Source: Selenomonadaceae bacterium (GTDB lineage: Bacteria > Bacillota > Negativicutes > Selenomonadales > Selenomonadaceae). From it: DNA of 32,287 nucleotides. The position numbers were made by a program, and so were the translations under genes. Within the stretch, counting starts at the first letter, position 1; each line of letters opens with the position of its first letter. Shown here one piece after another: positions 1 to 7,140 of the stretch. The notes beneath the pieces were generated by a model. That model had not been told where the DNA came from. It saw nothing but the letters and a program-made list of their open reading frames with translations, and searched no databases. The DNA is taken from the NCBI GenBank assembly GCA_022786545.1, contig JALFXV010000032.1, forward strand, positions 1 through 32,287, in the 5' to 3' direction.

Positions 1-2
1 GA

Positions 3-59
3 GATGTGAATGCAGCCAGGAACATTCTGGCTAAAGCAAAAGAAATAATAGCTGTATAA
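3..59 (+). CDS. tnpB: C-terminal end of IS200/IS605-family TnpB (partial)
   Basis: Only the last 18 codons and the stop are in the window; the gene continues off the left edge. They read DVNAARNILAKAKEIIAV, the typical end of TnpB/OrfB proteins. The first Asp matches the third RuvC catalytic acid of the RDxNAA motif. In the family, TnpB is an RNA-guided nuclease that helps IS200/IS605 elements persist. The downstream sequence has the layout of a TnpB guide-RNA scaffold, which supports the call. Whether the full protein is intact cannot be judged. Confidence 0.85.
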   Translation, partial: DVNAARNILAKAKEIIAV

Positions 60-207
60 GCTTCAAAGCATAAAAATACCGTAGGAATTACGGAAATTAA
101 CGCCCACGGAGAGTGTGTAAGTCCTTTTGGCTAAGGCAGAAGGCTGTTCTCGTAGAAGTGGGAATCTCCCTCCTCAAACGCCTAGGCGTTAGGAGGGAGT
201 GATTCAA
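60..207 (+). ncRNA. Presumed omega-RNA scaffold and right end of the IS605-type element
   Basis: The 150 bases after the tnpB stop are compact and rich in inverted repeats. CCGT/ACGG lies near 79-95, CCTT/AAGG near 123-142, and there is a long terminal hairpin at 166-199. That hairpin pairs CTCCCTCCT with AGGAGGGAG around the palindrome AACGCCTAGGCGTT at 177-190. It is followed by TTCAA at 203-207, resembling the TCAA-type right-end cleavage site of IS608-like elements. In TnpB systems the transcript of this region is the guide scaffold, and the bases just past the element act as guide. The exact RNA 5' end and the element boundary are inferred. Confidence 0.65.
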
Positions 208-340
208 ATGAAAACGCAAGTCCCGATGAGCAGATCGAGGGCTTGCATTGTGGTGTAAATGGAAACATTTTTGTCGTCTTCGCGATTGTTATAGCAAAAA
301 AATATATATTCTGCAAAAATTTTGTCTTTTGCATGTGAAA

Positions 341-363
341 AGAGCGACTCAATGAGCCGCTCT
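341..363 (-). terminator. Rho-independent terminator of the SLH porin gene
   Basis: On the minus strand a 10-bp stem, AGAGCGGCTC against GAGTCGCTCT with one G-U pair and a three-base loop, is followed directly by TTTTCAC. It lies about 50 bases past the porin stop. Bases 208-340, between the IS end and this hairpin, hold no gene I can support. Confidence 0.7.
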
Positions 364-413
364 CAATATTTGTAGTATTATTTTTTGAAGCTAGTGACTT
401 GCTAATCCTAAGA

Positions 414-1709
414 TTAGAACAGGAAGTCAACACGGCTCCATACACCAGTAACCTTATCGTTAGTGTTAACATCGCGATCGGTACCAGTGAAGTACTTGAA
501 GGTGGATACAATGTTCTTAGCCCATGCGTAGTCAGCACCGATCTCCCAGCCCTTCAGAGTGTTCCAGCCTGCAGCACCTTCCTTGTGGTCATAGGTAGCC
601 TGGAAAGCTGCAATCGGAGAAAGCTGGCGATATGCTACATAAGCACCCCAGGAACCCTTCTGGTCAGCCTTGGCACCCTTATAGCTTACCTGTACATTGT
701 AGGCATCCTTGGAGAGGTTTGGCTTCTTTGCAAAATCTGCAACCTCAGTGCCACGAGCATAATCGAAGGTAGCCTTTACATTCTCAGTGAATGCATAGCC
801 GATGCCAGCATCAGCAACCTGATAATTATCCCCATTGCCTACCTTAGTCTGGTTAGCACCGAAAGCATGATAGCCTACGCCAGCTTCCCACTTGCCATTC
901 TTATAAAGAACTTCCGTGCCGTAGTAAGTTGCAGAAGTATTCTTACCATCAGACTTAAAAGCATCTTTCTTAGCATCAATACGGCCACCAGTTACCTTTA
1001 CAGACCAGTTAGCAGTTGGAGCATAAGCAATCTCAGCACCAGTTACCTTGTCATCGAAGAACAAGCCGTGGGAAGCATCGGATAAGGAACCGAAACGACC
1101 GAGCTTAACGTCAGCCTTGCCGTACTTGCCCTCTGCGTAAATCTTGGAAACCTCGGCACCATTCTTATCAGCACCAGTCTCATCAGCGTTTACATCATAA
1201 TCAATCTCGGAGTAGCCAGTCCAGTTCTCGTTGATGGTAACGGAAGGAGTGAAACGCAGCTTCAAGGTGTTGGTCTCAGGCTTCCTGTGCTCGCCCTTTG
1301 CCTCATAGTTAGTGGTGTTCCAGTCATAACGGATCAAGCCGGTCCACTTAACGTTGTCGGTCTTAGCCTCAAGGTTAGCAACGCGAACGCCCAGGTTAGC
1401 CAACTCGTCGGAGAACTCAGCGGACAGCTTCTCAATGAGAGCCTTGTTGTTGTTGTCAGCAGCATCGGACTTAGCCATAGCCTTGGCAACAATCTGAGCC
1501 ATCTCATAACGGCTCATGTTCTGGTCGCCCCTGTAGGTGCCATCAGCGGAGTAGCCGTTTACAATGCCGTCCTGTACCAGCTGTGCAACAGCATCGTATG
1601 CCCAGTGGTCTGCAGGAACATCAGCAAAAGGGTTGGCAGCTGCAAAAGTAGTGGAAGCAGCGCCTACTACCAGAGCGGTAGTCAATGCGGATACGAGAGT
1701 CTTCTTCAT
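414..1709 (-). CDS. SLH-domain outer-membrane porin (Mep45-like major outer-membrane protein)
   Basis: A 431-residue outer-membrane beta-barrel protein. It starts MKKTLVSALTTALVVGAAST, a signal peptide ending near Ala-Ala at 23-24. One S-layer-homology domain follows at about residues 26-75 (NPFADVPADHWAYDAVAQL), then a short coiled-coil linker. The rest is alternating amphipathic strands ending in VDFLF; the terminal Phe is the usual outer-membrane assembly signal. In Negativicutes such proteins tether the outer membrane to polyamine-modified peptidoglycan through the SLH domain and act as porins. The ATG at 1709 was chosen because AAAGGAGG (1719-1726) lies nine bases upstream; an in-frame upstream start would add 11 residues ahead of the signal peptide. 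It is monocistronic with its own promoter and terminator. Confidence 0.88.
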   Translation of the reverse strand: MKKTLVSALTTALVVGAASTTFAAANPFADVPADHWAYDAVAQLVQDGIVNGYSADGTYRGDQNMSRYEMAQIVAKAMAKSDAADNNNKALIEKLSAEFSDELANLGVRVANLEAKTDNVKWTGLIRYDWNTTNYEAKGEHRKPETNTLKLRFTPSVTINENWTGYSEIDYDVNADETGADKNGAEVSKIYAEGKYGKADVKLGRFGSLSDASHGLFFDDKVTGAEIAYAPTANWSVKVTGGRIDAKKDAFKSDGKNTSATYYGTEVLYKNGKWEAGVGYHAFGANQTKVGNGDNYQVADAGIGYAFTENVKATFDYARGTEVADFAKKPNLSKDAYNVQVSYKGAKADQKGSWGAYVAYRQLSPIAAFQATYDHKEGAAGWNTLKGWEIGADYAWAKNIVSTFKYFTGTDRDVNTNDKVTGVWSRVDFLF

Positions 1710-1727
1710 AAAGAAATTCCTCCTTTT

Positions 1728-1750
1728 ACAAATAAAAAACACTTATTTGT
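1728..1750 (-). promoter_or_regulatory. Leader hairpin beside the porin ribosome binding site
   Basis: In the porin mRNA, ACAAATAA (from 1750) pairs perfectly with TTATTTGT (to 1728) over a 7-base loop. The stem ends one base before the Shine-Dalgarno sequence at 1719-1726. It could stabilise the 5' end or tune ribosome access. No ligand or protein is evident. Confidence 0.5.
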
Positions 1751-1833
1751 CGGGGATGAATTTAGAAGCCTTATCCCAAGAGTTGCCATGTTTCCTCTGC
1801 GATGTACTTCGTCTTCATCTCTAACACAACCAC

Positions 1834-1862
1834 ATATTAACATACCTGAAATATAAAATCAA
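1834..1862 (-). promoter_or_regulatory. Sigma-A promoter of the SLH porin gene
   Basis: On the minus strand TTGATT (1857-1862) and TAATAT (1834-1839) are separated by exactly 17 bases. Transcription would start near 1827, giving a leader of about 118 bases, long for a simple gene but common for abundant outer-membrane proteins. Confidence 0.7.
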
Positions 1863-1918
1863 GCCCGCTGAACAAAATTTAATGAAATTCTAATAAATTA
1901 TACGAAACACCAGCAAAA

Positions 1919-1947
1919 CAAAAAGCATCCTGCCGAAACAGGATGCT
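1919..1947 (-). terminator. Terminator of tRNA-Arg
   Basis: On the minus strand AGCATCCTG and CAGGATGCT form a perfect 9-bp stem with a six-base loop, followed by TTTTTGTTTTG. It begins ten bases after the encoded CCA. Confidence 0.88.
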
Positions 1948-1957
1948 AATTTTCAAA

Positions 1958-2035
1958 TGGTGACCCAGGAGGGACTCGAACCCCCGACCCTTTGATTCGT
2001 AGTCAAATACTCTAATCCAGCTGAGCTACTGAGTC
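1958..2035 (-). tRNA. tRNA-Arg (anticodon ACG)
   Basis: The minus strand folds as a complete tRNA. The acceptor stem is GACTCAG with CTGGGTC (one G-U pair), the D arm contains GCTC..AGCTGGATTAGAG, and the anticodon stem TTTGA/TCAAA encloses the loop CTACGAA, giving anticodon ACG. The T arm has GGGGGTTCGAGTCCC. The CCA end is encoded (1958-1960). The ACG wobble base is normally deaminated to inosine by TadA so that CGU, CGC and CGA codons are read. The gene has its own promoter and terminator. Confidence 0.96.
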
Positions 2036-2049
2036 AATCAACATTACAT

Positions 2050-2078
2050 ATAATATCATTCTATACCATAATTGTCAA
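2050..2078 (-). promoter_or_regulatory. Promoter of tRNA-Arg
   Basis: On the minus strand a consensus TTGACA (2073-2078) is followed after 17 bases by TATTAT (2050-2055). The start point would fall a few bases before the mature tRNA 5' end. Confidence 0.85.
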
Positions 2079-2116
2079 GTTTTCATGAAAAAATTTCGTA
2101 TTTTTAACCTCGCATC

Positions 2117-2488
2117 TTACAAACTTGCCTTGCTCACCCCATCAGGCACCAGGGCGGAGCTTATCTGCACCCAGACCTTGTCCTGCTCGCTGCAGGTAAA
2201 AATCTTCTGATGGTCAGCCGGAATGACCTGATTTTCCTCCGCAATACTGATATCCAGCTGCAGGCGGTTGTTTTTGTCCCGGCGGAATGAATACTCCCCC
2301 CGGGTGGACAGCCACTCATTGACCATTTCCAGATTGACAAAAGAGGCTTTTTTATTGTACTCCTTGTACACATCCGTAGCAGCTGCTGCGGCCTGCTTCA
2401 TGTCGCTGAAGATGCCCAGCAGGGAAAAATCAATGCTTTCCTCCGTAGTCACCAGCTTTGTTACCACATAAGCCAAAATCCATTGCAC
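2117..2488 (-). CDS. Conserved-looking hypothetical protein, 123 residues
   Basis: I do not recognise this family. The protein starts MQWILAYVVTKLVTTEESID. It is soluble-looking, with an acidic helix around residues 25-45 (a run of Ala in DMKQAAAAATDVYKEY) and a mixed second half. There is no signal peptide, membrane span or cysteine motif. AAAGGG lies about five bases before the ATG. It follows yqeB on the same strand with an 80-base gap, so it may be the last gene of the trmB-to-yqeB run. The reading frame is longer than expected by chance and its composition matches neighbouring genes. Confidence 0.6.
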   Translation of the reverse strand: MQWILAYVVTKLVTTEESIDFSLLGIFSDMKQAAAAATDVYKEYNKKASFVNLEMVNEWLSTRGEYSFRRDKNNRLQLDISIAEENQVIPADHQKIFTCSEQDKVWVQISSALVPDGVSKASL

Positions 2489-2568
2489 CCTTTCACATAA
2501 TTTTCCGCATTATTTCCACATCATGTTTTGTATCATATTTTGCATTACTTTCCCCAGCACATTTCCCA

Positions 2569-3408
2569 TTACTTCTTCCACGGCAGGCGGGACTTCTTCA
2601 CATTGGCATTTTCCCACATGAGAATAGCCTCCAGCACGGAGCCGGAAACGCAACGGGACTTGGCAGAAATGGTCACGCAGTTGGTAGGCATGGTGCTAGG
2701 GTCAATCTCCGCAATCTTCAGTCCCGTGCGCACCGGGCAGCCGTCATGGAGAAGCCCCCGCAGCACGCCCTCTACCGGCGCCTTGATTTCAAAGATATGC
2801 CCCCCGTCCATGTGCAGCCTGGCGATAGTCTCATTCTTCTTGACAATATAGGACAGGGGATGCCCCGACTCCAGATGCCCGTCACAAGGAGCATTGATGG
2901 AGTGGGAGGCGCGCATCAGGGCACGGACTTCGATGGTTTCCTTTTCCGGCAGTGCCTGCCCCTCATAGATAAGGCGTCCCAGATTGTGGCCCCGGGTAGT
3001 TTCCACCACGCAGTTCACATCCTTGCCGGCGGTAAAACCCGGACCGATAGCAATAGTAAAGTCCGCCATATCCTTGCTAGTTCCCATATTGCGCTTGGCA
3101 TAAATGGCATCCACCAGAATACGCGGCTTCAGCTTGGCGAGGCAGGCCGCCTCCGGGTCCACCATAATCACCAGCTTGCCATCTTTGAGCATTTTTTCCG
3201 CCTCGGAAAGATGATCTGCCTTGTAGCAGGTCAGCCTCTCCACCTTCTTTTCGCCCTCATAGACAGCCTCTGCAAAGACAATGCTGCGCCTGATGGCGGA
3301 TGGATAAGGCTTCTCCAGCATCAGTACCTGATAGCCCGTATTGTACAGGCGATGGGCAATACCGGTAGCCAGCTCGCCACCGCCGCGAATCACAACCAAC
3401 TTTTTCAT
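2569..3408 (-). CDS. yqeB: Selenium-dependent molybdenum hydroxylase accessory protein, YqeB family
   Basis: A 279-residue protein beginning MKKLVVIRGGGELATGIAHR, a Rossmann-type nucleotide-binding loop typical of the EF2563/YqeB family. Later family blocks are present: AIGPGFTAGKDVNCVVETTRGHNLGR (in part near residues 146-170), INAPCDGHLE and the C-terminal APVEGVLRGLLHDG segment. The family is genetically tied to maturation of selenium-containing molybdenum hydroxylases (xanthine dehydrogenase-type enzymes); its exact reaction is not established. No molybdenum hydroxylase, selD or moco gene lies in the window, so partners must be elsewhere. The ATG at 3408 has AGGAG twelve bases upstream. 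It follows the radical SAM gene by 48 bases. Confidence 0.85.
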   Translation of the reverse strand: MKKLVVIRGGGELATGIAHRLYNTGYQVLMLEKPYPSAIRRSIVFAEAVYEGEKKVERLTCYKADHLSEAEKMLKDGKLVIMVDPEAACLAKLKPRILVDAIYAKRNMGTSKDMADFTIAIGPGFTAGKDVNCVVETTRGHNLGRLIYEGQALPEKETIEVRALMRASHSINAPCDGHLESGHPLSYIVKKNETIARLHMDGGHIFEIKAPVEGVLRGLLHDGCPVRTGLKIAEIDPSTMPTNCVTISAKSRCVSGSVLEAILMWENANVKKSRLPWKK

Positions 3409-3456
3409 GCTTTTTCGTCACTCCTGTCAATGTCACCAAAATCAGCCGTTACAAAA

Positions 3457-4122
3457 TCAGCTGTCCTCATAAATGCGGACTCTCAGCTGCAAGCCCTTTT
3501 CCTGGCAAAGCTTCCGGCATGCCTCAATCTCAGCCTGGTCCTCCACTTTTTCCACCACTGTCAGCACCACATTGGGGATATGCACCTTGCAGTCCACAGC
3601 AAATTTCAGCATGGCTTCAAAGGCGCCGCTGCCGTACTTTGCCCTGGTCAGCTCCAGATAACGCTCTGCATTGGAAGCGTTCAGGCTGATGGAGATGGTG
3701 TCCACCAGCCCCTCAAAATCCCCGGCCACGGAGCGGCCATAGATAAGGTCTGCCAGGCCGTTGGTGTTCAGCCGGACAGGCATCTCCCTGTGCTTCTGGC
3801 GCACATAGGCCATCAGTTCCAGCAACACATCCAGCCGCATGGTAGGCTCCCCGAAGCCGCAGAAGACAATTTCCTTGGCCATGTCCCAGGGCAGCTTGTC
3901 CAGTTCTGCCTTGACCTCATCGGCAGTTGGCTCCTGCTTCAGCCACAGAGTGCTTTCCTCTGCCATGTGCTTCATAGTGCGCAGGCAGAAGGTGCAGGCA
4001 CAGTTGCACTGATTGGTAATATTCACATAAAAGCCGCGCTTGCCCTCAGGCTGCTCCTTCAGGCTGTCCGCCACCTGCAGGTAGCGTCCACCCTCATGCA
4101 CGGCATAAACAAGCATACTCAC
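3457..4122 (-). CDS. Radical SAM protein, TatD-associated family
   Basis: A 221-residue single-domain radical SAM protein. The cluster motif CNCACTFC (Cys-x3-Cys-x2-Cys) is at residues 39-46. It is followed by the family blocks WLKQEPTADEV, EIVFCGFGEPTMRLDVLLE (glycine-rich SAM-binding strand with GEP) and VRLNTNGLADLIYGR. This pattern fits the small TatD-linked radical SAM family, whose substrate is unknown; QueE-like activity is a less likely alternative. No tatD gene is visible here. The start is GTG at 4122 with GGAG nine bases upstream. Its leader is filled by a heptanucleotide repeat array between it and the kinase gene. Confidence 0.82.
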   Translation of the reverse strand: MSMLVYAVHEGGRYLQVADSLKEQPEGKRGFYVNITNQCNCACTFCLRTMKHMAEESTLWLKQEPTADEVKAELDKLPWDMAKEIVFCGFGEPTMRLDVLLELMAYVRQKHREMPVRLNTNGLADLIYGRSVAGDFEGLVDTISISLNASNAERYLELTRAKYGSGAFEAMLKFAVDCKVHIPNVVLTVVEKVEDQAEIEACRKLCQEKGLQLRVRIYEDS

Positions 4123-4158
4123 ATTCTCTCACTCCACATCAAAATCGCAGCAATTTCA

Positions 4159-4298
4159 AGTATCGCATATCACATATCACGTATCATGCGTCACGTATCG
4201 CGTATCGCATATCACGTATCATGCGTCACGTATCACTTATCGCATATCACGTATCATGCGTCACGTATCACGTATCACATATCACGTATCAATTATCA
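4159..4298. repeat. Heptanucleotide tandem array, 20 units, with 35-bp higher-order periodicity
   Basis: Twenty consecutive 7-base units fill this stretch. On the plus strand they are variants of CGTATCA: CATATCA, TGCGTCA, CGTATCG, CTTATCG and ATTATCA. Units 3-7, 8-12 and 13-17 repeat in the same order (CATATCA, CGTATCA, TGCGTCA, then two CGTATC-like units). This gives three 35-bp higher-order copies at 4173-4207, 4208-4242 and 4243-4277. The array lies entirely between the kinase stop and the radical SAM start. It encodes nothing on the coding strand that I can support. Confidence 0.95.
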
Positions 4299-4342
4299 TA
4301 TTCACATAATCCTGAAATGCCCGCCCATACAAGTGCGCATGG

Positions 4343-5176
4343 TCAATCCAGTTCCGTCAGGTATTCCTCAAAGGCCAGCCCGTAGTTCCAGGGCAAGTCC
4401 AGCTCCACGGTGTACCTGAGCGCCCTGGTGATAAACCCTGCCGCCTTCTCCACCGACTCCTGCAGGGACAAGCCACGCACCAGCCCTCCTGCCACAATGG
4501 CAGCAAAGGCATCGCCGGTGCCTGACCTGTCACCGCCGATTTTCGGCTCCCGGACGATGGAATGGCTGCCGTCCCGCTCATAGAGGAAATTCAGCACCTG
4601 GCCGTCCCCCTGCAAGCCGGTGATAACCACCTGCCCCGGGCCCCTTGCGGACAGTTCCTTCGCCATCTTCAGCAGGGCTTCCTCCCCAATCACCCCGTTC
4701 TCCGGGTAGGCCTCGTCCAGAAGCTGGCAGGCTTCCGTCAGGTTCGGCGTCACCAGGTCGGCATGTTTCAGGAGCCTCTTCATCTCCCGGCAGATTTCCG
4801 GCGTGTAGGAGGCATACAGCCTGCCGTAGTCACCCATCACAGGGTCCACCATCACCCGGGTAAAGGACTTCTTGAACCGCTGCACGAACTCTTCCACAAT
4901 ATTAATCTGCTCCACGGAGCCCAGGAAGCCGGTGCAGATGCCGTCAAACTCCAGCCCGTTCACCGCCCAGTTCTCCATATAAGGGCGCATCCTGTCGGTA
5001 TAATCGTCAATATAATGCTCGGCAAAGCCCGTATGCACGGACAAAACAGCCGTAGGCAGGGGACACGCCTGAATTTTCATGGCAGAAATCAGGGGCAGCT
5101 CCACCGCGATGGAGCAGCGCCCGAAGCCTGTCATATCGTTTATCAGCGCAATACGCTTCTGTCTTTTCATAGCCAT
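4343..5176 (-). CDS. Pyridoxamine/pyridoxal kinase, PfkB-type
   Basis: A ribokinase-fold vitamin B6 salvage kinase of 277 residues that would phosphorylate pyridoxal, pyridoxamine or pyridoxine. The N-terminal block KRIALINDMTGFGRCS and the following PLPTAVLSVHTGF (substrate contact) match pyridoxamine kinases. The anion-hole motif SGTGDAFAAIVAGG lies near residue 220. The ATG at 5176 is preferred because AGGA lies five bases upstream; an ATG at 5191 in the same frame has only a distant GGGG. The stop of ftsW lies 37 bases upstream, consistent with one transcript. A repeat array separates it from the next gene. Confidence 0.87.
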   Translation of the reverse strand: MAMKRQKRIALINDMTGFGRCSIAVELPLISAMKIQACPLPTAVLSVHTGFAEHYIDDYTDRMRPYMENWAVNGLEFDGICTGFLGSVEQINIVEEFVQRFKKSFTRVMVDPVMGDYGRLYASYTPEICREMKRLLKHADLVTPNLTEACQLLDEAYPENGVIGEEALLKMAKELSARGPGQVVITGLQGDGQVLNFLYERDGSHSIVREPKIGGDRSGTGDAFAAIVAGGLVRGLSLQESVEKAAGFITRALRYTVELDLPWNYGLAFEEYLTELD

Positions 5177-5212
5177 ATTATTCCTAGTCATATTATTTTC
5201 TTTACCGCCCCA

Positions 5213-6433
5213 TCACTTAATCCGCTGCAGCCTGCGCCGCCCGGGCATGGCCGCCAGCGCCGCCTCATGGTTTTTCAGGTTGTTGCGCCGGAGCTCCTCC
5301 AGCTTTTCCTTTGCCTGCTTCGCCTGGCTGTAGCGGCCTATATTGATCAGCACCCCTACGGAAAACATGGTCATCATCAGGGAAGAGCCGCCATAGCTGA
5401 TAAAGGGCAGCGGCACGCCCACCACCGGGAAGCAGCCTGCCACCATCGCAATATTCACCACTGCCTGGCCCACCACCAGCAGCATGATGCCCCCTGCCAG
5501 CAGCTGCCCGTAGGCATCATAGGCATCCCGGGCAATCCGCACGGCATAATAGGCAAATGCCATATACAGAAGCAGCACCAGTGCTACCAGCAAAAAGCCG
5601 TTTTCCTGGCCAAATACCGCAAAGGCAAAGTCCGTATGGGCCTCCGGCAGATAGGCATATTTGGCCAGCCCCTGCCCCAGCCCCATGCCCCAGAAGCCGC
5701 CGGAACCGATGGCCGTCACGGACTGCACCGTCTGGTAGCCGACCCCCTGGGCATCAGACCAGGGATCCAGCATAATCTTGATGCGCCCCAGGCGATAGGG
5801 CTTATAGAGGCACATGCCCACCGCCGCCGTCAGCCCCACCAGCGCCAGCCGCTGCAGCTTGTAGGTTTTCAGCCCCGCCATCCACAGCATCACAATTGGT
5901 ATGCCCAGGATGACGCAGGCCGTTCCCATGTCCGGCTCCAGCTCAACCACCGCAAACAAAAAGGCGATAAAGGCGTACTGGGGGTTCAGGATATTGATGG
6001 GCAGCTTGTGCTCCACCCGGTAGGACAGGATATAGGCAGCCATCATCACGCTGCATATCTTGGCAAACTCCGCCGGCTGGAAGGAAAAGGGCCCCAGATA
6101 AATCCACCGCTGGGCGCCGTTGACCACGGTGCCTGCCGCCAGCACAAAAAGCAGCAGCACAGCTATGCCCAGGGCCACGGGCCCCAGCCAGTCCCGCCAC
6201 TTGTGGTAGTCCACCCGCCAGGACATGGCAAACAGCACGAAGCCTATGCCCATGCTCATCAGATGCTTCAAAAGGTAGGCATAGGGGGCACTGTTCTCAT
6301 TTTCTGCCGTGATAAAGGTAGAGCTGAAAACATTGACCATGCCCACGAGCAGCAGCACTGCCATCAGCCAGACGACAGCCTCATGGTCACTGCCCCAGGG
6401 GAGCTTTTTCTTAGGAATCACGAATGTCTTCAA
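5213..6433 (-). CDS. ftsW: SEDS-family peptidoglycan glycosyltransferase, FtsW-like
   Basis: A 406-residue polytopic membrane protein with about ten predicted spans, the usual size for SEDS proteins. Family signatures are NGAQRWIYLGPFSFQPAE (residues 105-122), DPWSDAQGVGYQTVQS (223-238, including the Asp near 227 at the catalytic position) and PVVGVPLPFISYGGSSL near 350. SEDS enzymes polymerise lipid II with a class B penicillin-binding protein, FtsW in division and RodA in elongation. I favour FtsW from the motifs, but no cell-division cluster surrounds it. It starts with TTG at 6433, overlapping the trmB stop (TTGA), with GAGGT nine bases upstream, so translation is probably coupled. A basic tail follows the last span. 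Confidence 0.88.
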   Translation of the reverse strand: MKTFVIPKKKLPWGSDHEAVVWLMAVLLLVGMVNVFSSTFITAENENSAPYAYLLKHLMSMGIGFVLFAMSWRVDYHKWRDWLGPVALGIAVLLLFVLAAGTVVNGAQRWIYLGPFSFQPAEFAKICSVMMAAYILSYRVEHKLPINILNPQYAFIAFLFAVVELEPDMGTACVILGIPIVMLWMAGLKTYKLQRLALVGLTAAVGMCLYKPYRLGRIKIMLDPWSDAQGVGYQTVQSVTAIGSGGFWGMGLGQGLAKYAYLPEAHTDFAFAVFGQENGFLLVALVLLLYMAFAYYAVRIARDAYDAYGQLLAGGIMLLVVGQAVVNIAMVAGCFPVVGVPLPFISYGGSSLMMTMFSVGVLINIGRYSQAKQAKEKLEELRRNNLKNHEAALAAMPGRRRLQRIK

Positions 6434-7080
6434 GCAAACACGACCTCACATCTGTTTATCTTCTCACCGAAGCCGCTGAACTTGCGCTCATACTCGGTCA
6501 TGATATTGTCCGGGCGATTTTCGCTGTGCAAATCAAAGGAAACATCCTCCACGGCCAGGCCCGCTTCCGCAAACTGCTCCAGGGAAAAATCAAACAGCGG
6601 CCTGTTATCCGTCTTAAAAATCAGGCGTCCCGGCTTCTTCAGCAGCTTTGCATAGCGGTGCAGAAAGCCGATATGGGTCAGCCGCCTCTTGGCATGGCGC
6701 GCCTTCGGCCAGGGGTCGCAGAAATTGATGTAGAACTGGTCCACCTCATGCTCCGCAAAGATATTTTCGATATTGTTGATATCAAACACCAAAAGCTTTA
6801 CATTGGTGAGCCCCAGGGCCCGCACCTTTTTGGCGGCAGAATACAATACATCCTGCTGGGCCTCGATGCCGATAAAATTCACATCGGGATGCCTCAGGGC
6901 CAGCTGGCTGATAAAATCCCCCTTGCCGGTGCCCAGCTCCACATAGAGCTTTCCCGGCCTGCCAAAGACCTGCTGCCAGCAGCCCTTCTGCTCCTCCCCC
7001 GCAGGACTGTCCTTAGGGAATACAAAATCATCAAAATCGTGAATGGCTTCATCCACCCAGGGTTTTCTTCTTAAACGCAC
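6430..7080 (-). CDS. trmB: tRNA (guanine-N7-)-methyltransferase
   Basis: A 216-residue class I methyltransferase that would form m7G46 in the tRNA variable loop. The SAM-binding loop VELGTGKGDFI is at residues 47-57, and the TrmB signature INFCDPWPKARHAKRR at 118-133. The C-terminal TEYERKF motif is near 196. The start is GTG at 7080 with AGGAGG six bases upstream. It is the first gene of a tight run with ftsW (4-base overlap). The 47-base gap to the upstream regulator has no clear promoter, so read-through from the regulator gene is possible. Confidence 0.95.
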   Translation of the reverse strand: MRLRRKPWVDEAIHDFDDFVFPKDSPAGEEQKGCWQQVFGRPGKLYVELGTGKGDFISQLALRHPDVNFIGIEAQQDVLYSAAKKVRALGLTNVKLLVFDINNIENIFAEHEVDQFYINFCDPWPKARHAKRRLTHIGFLHRYAKLLKKPGRLIFKTDNRPLFDFSLEQFAEAGLAVEDVSFDLHSENRPDNIMTEYERKFSGFGEKINRCEVVFA

Positions 7081-7101
7081 AAGCTTCCTCCTATATCATA
7101 T

Positions 7102-7140
7102 ATATCATGTATCAATCCTGTTACATATCATGTATCAATC
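7102..7140. repeat. Direct repeat of a 16-mer overlapping the regulator stop codon
   Basis: ATATCATGTATCAATC occurs at 7102-7117 and again at 7125-7140. Its parts, ATATCA plus TGTATCA, resemble units of the 4159-4298 heptamer array. The right copy includes the last codons and stop of the regulator gene; the left copy lies in the trmB leader. Confidence 0.75.

Noticed and set aside
240..325. AT-rich stretch with TTGTCGTCTTCGCGATTG that looks like a lone CRISPR repeat or leader
   Set aside because: It occurs once, has no second copy at repeat spacing and no cas gene in the window.
4159..4298. CRISPR array as an explanation for the regular repeats
   Set aside because: Units are 7 bases long and directly adjacent, with no unique spacers.
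2458..4419. Long plus-strand open frame (653 codons), including His/Tyr/Ile repeats over the heptamer array
   Set aside because: It is antisense to yqeB and the radical SAM gene, which have clear motifs and ribosome sites; the repeated peptide is only the translated array.
4562..6655. Plus-strand open frame of about 697 codons
   Set aside because: It is antisense to the kinase and ftsW genes; its His/Gln/Pro-rich composition is typical of reverse-strand reading of GC-rich genes.
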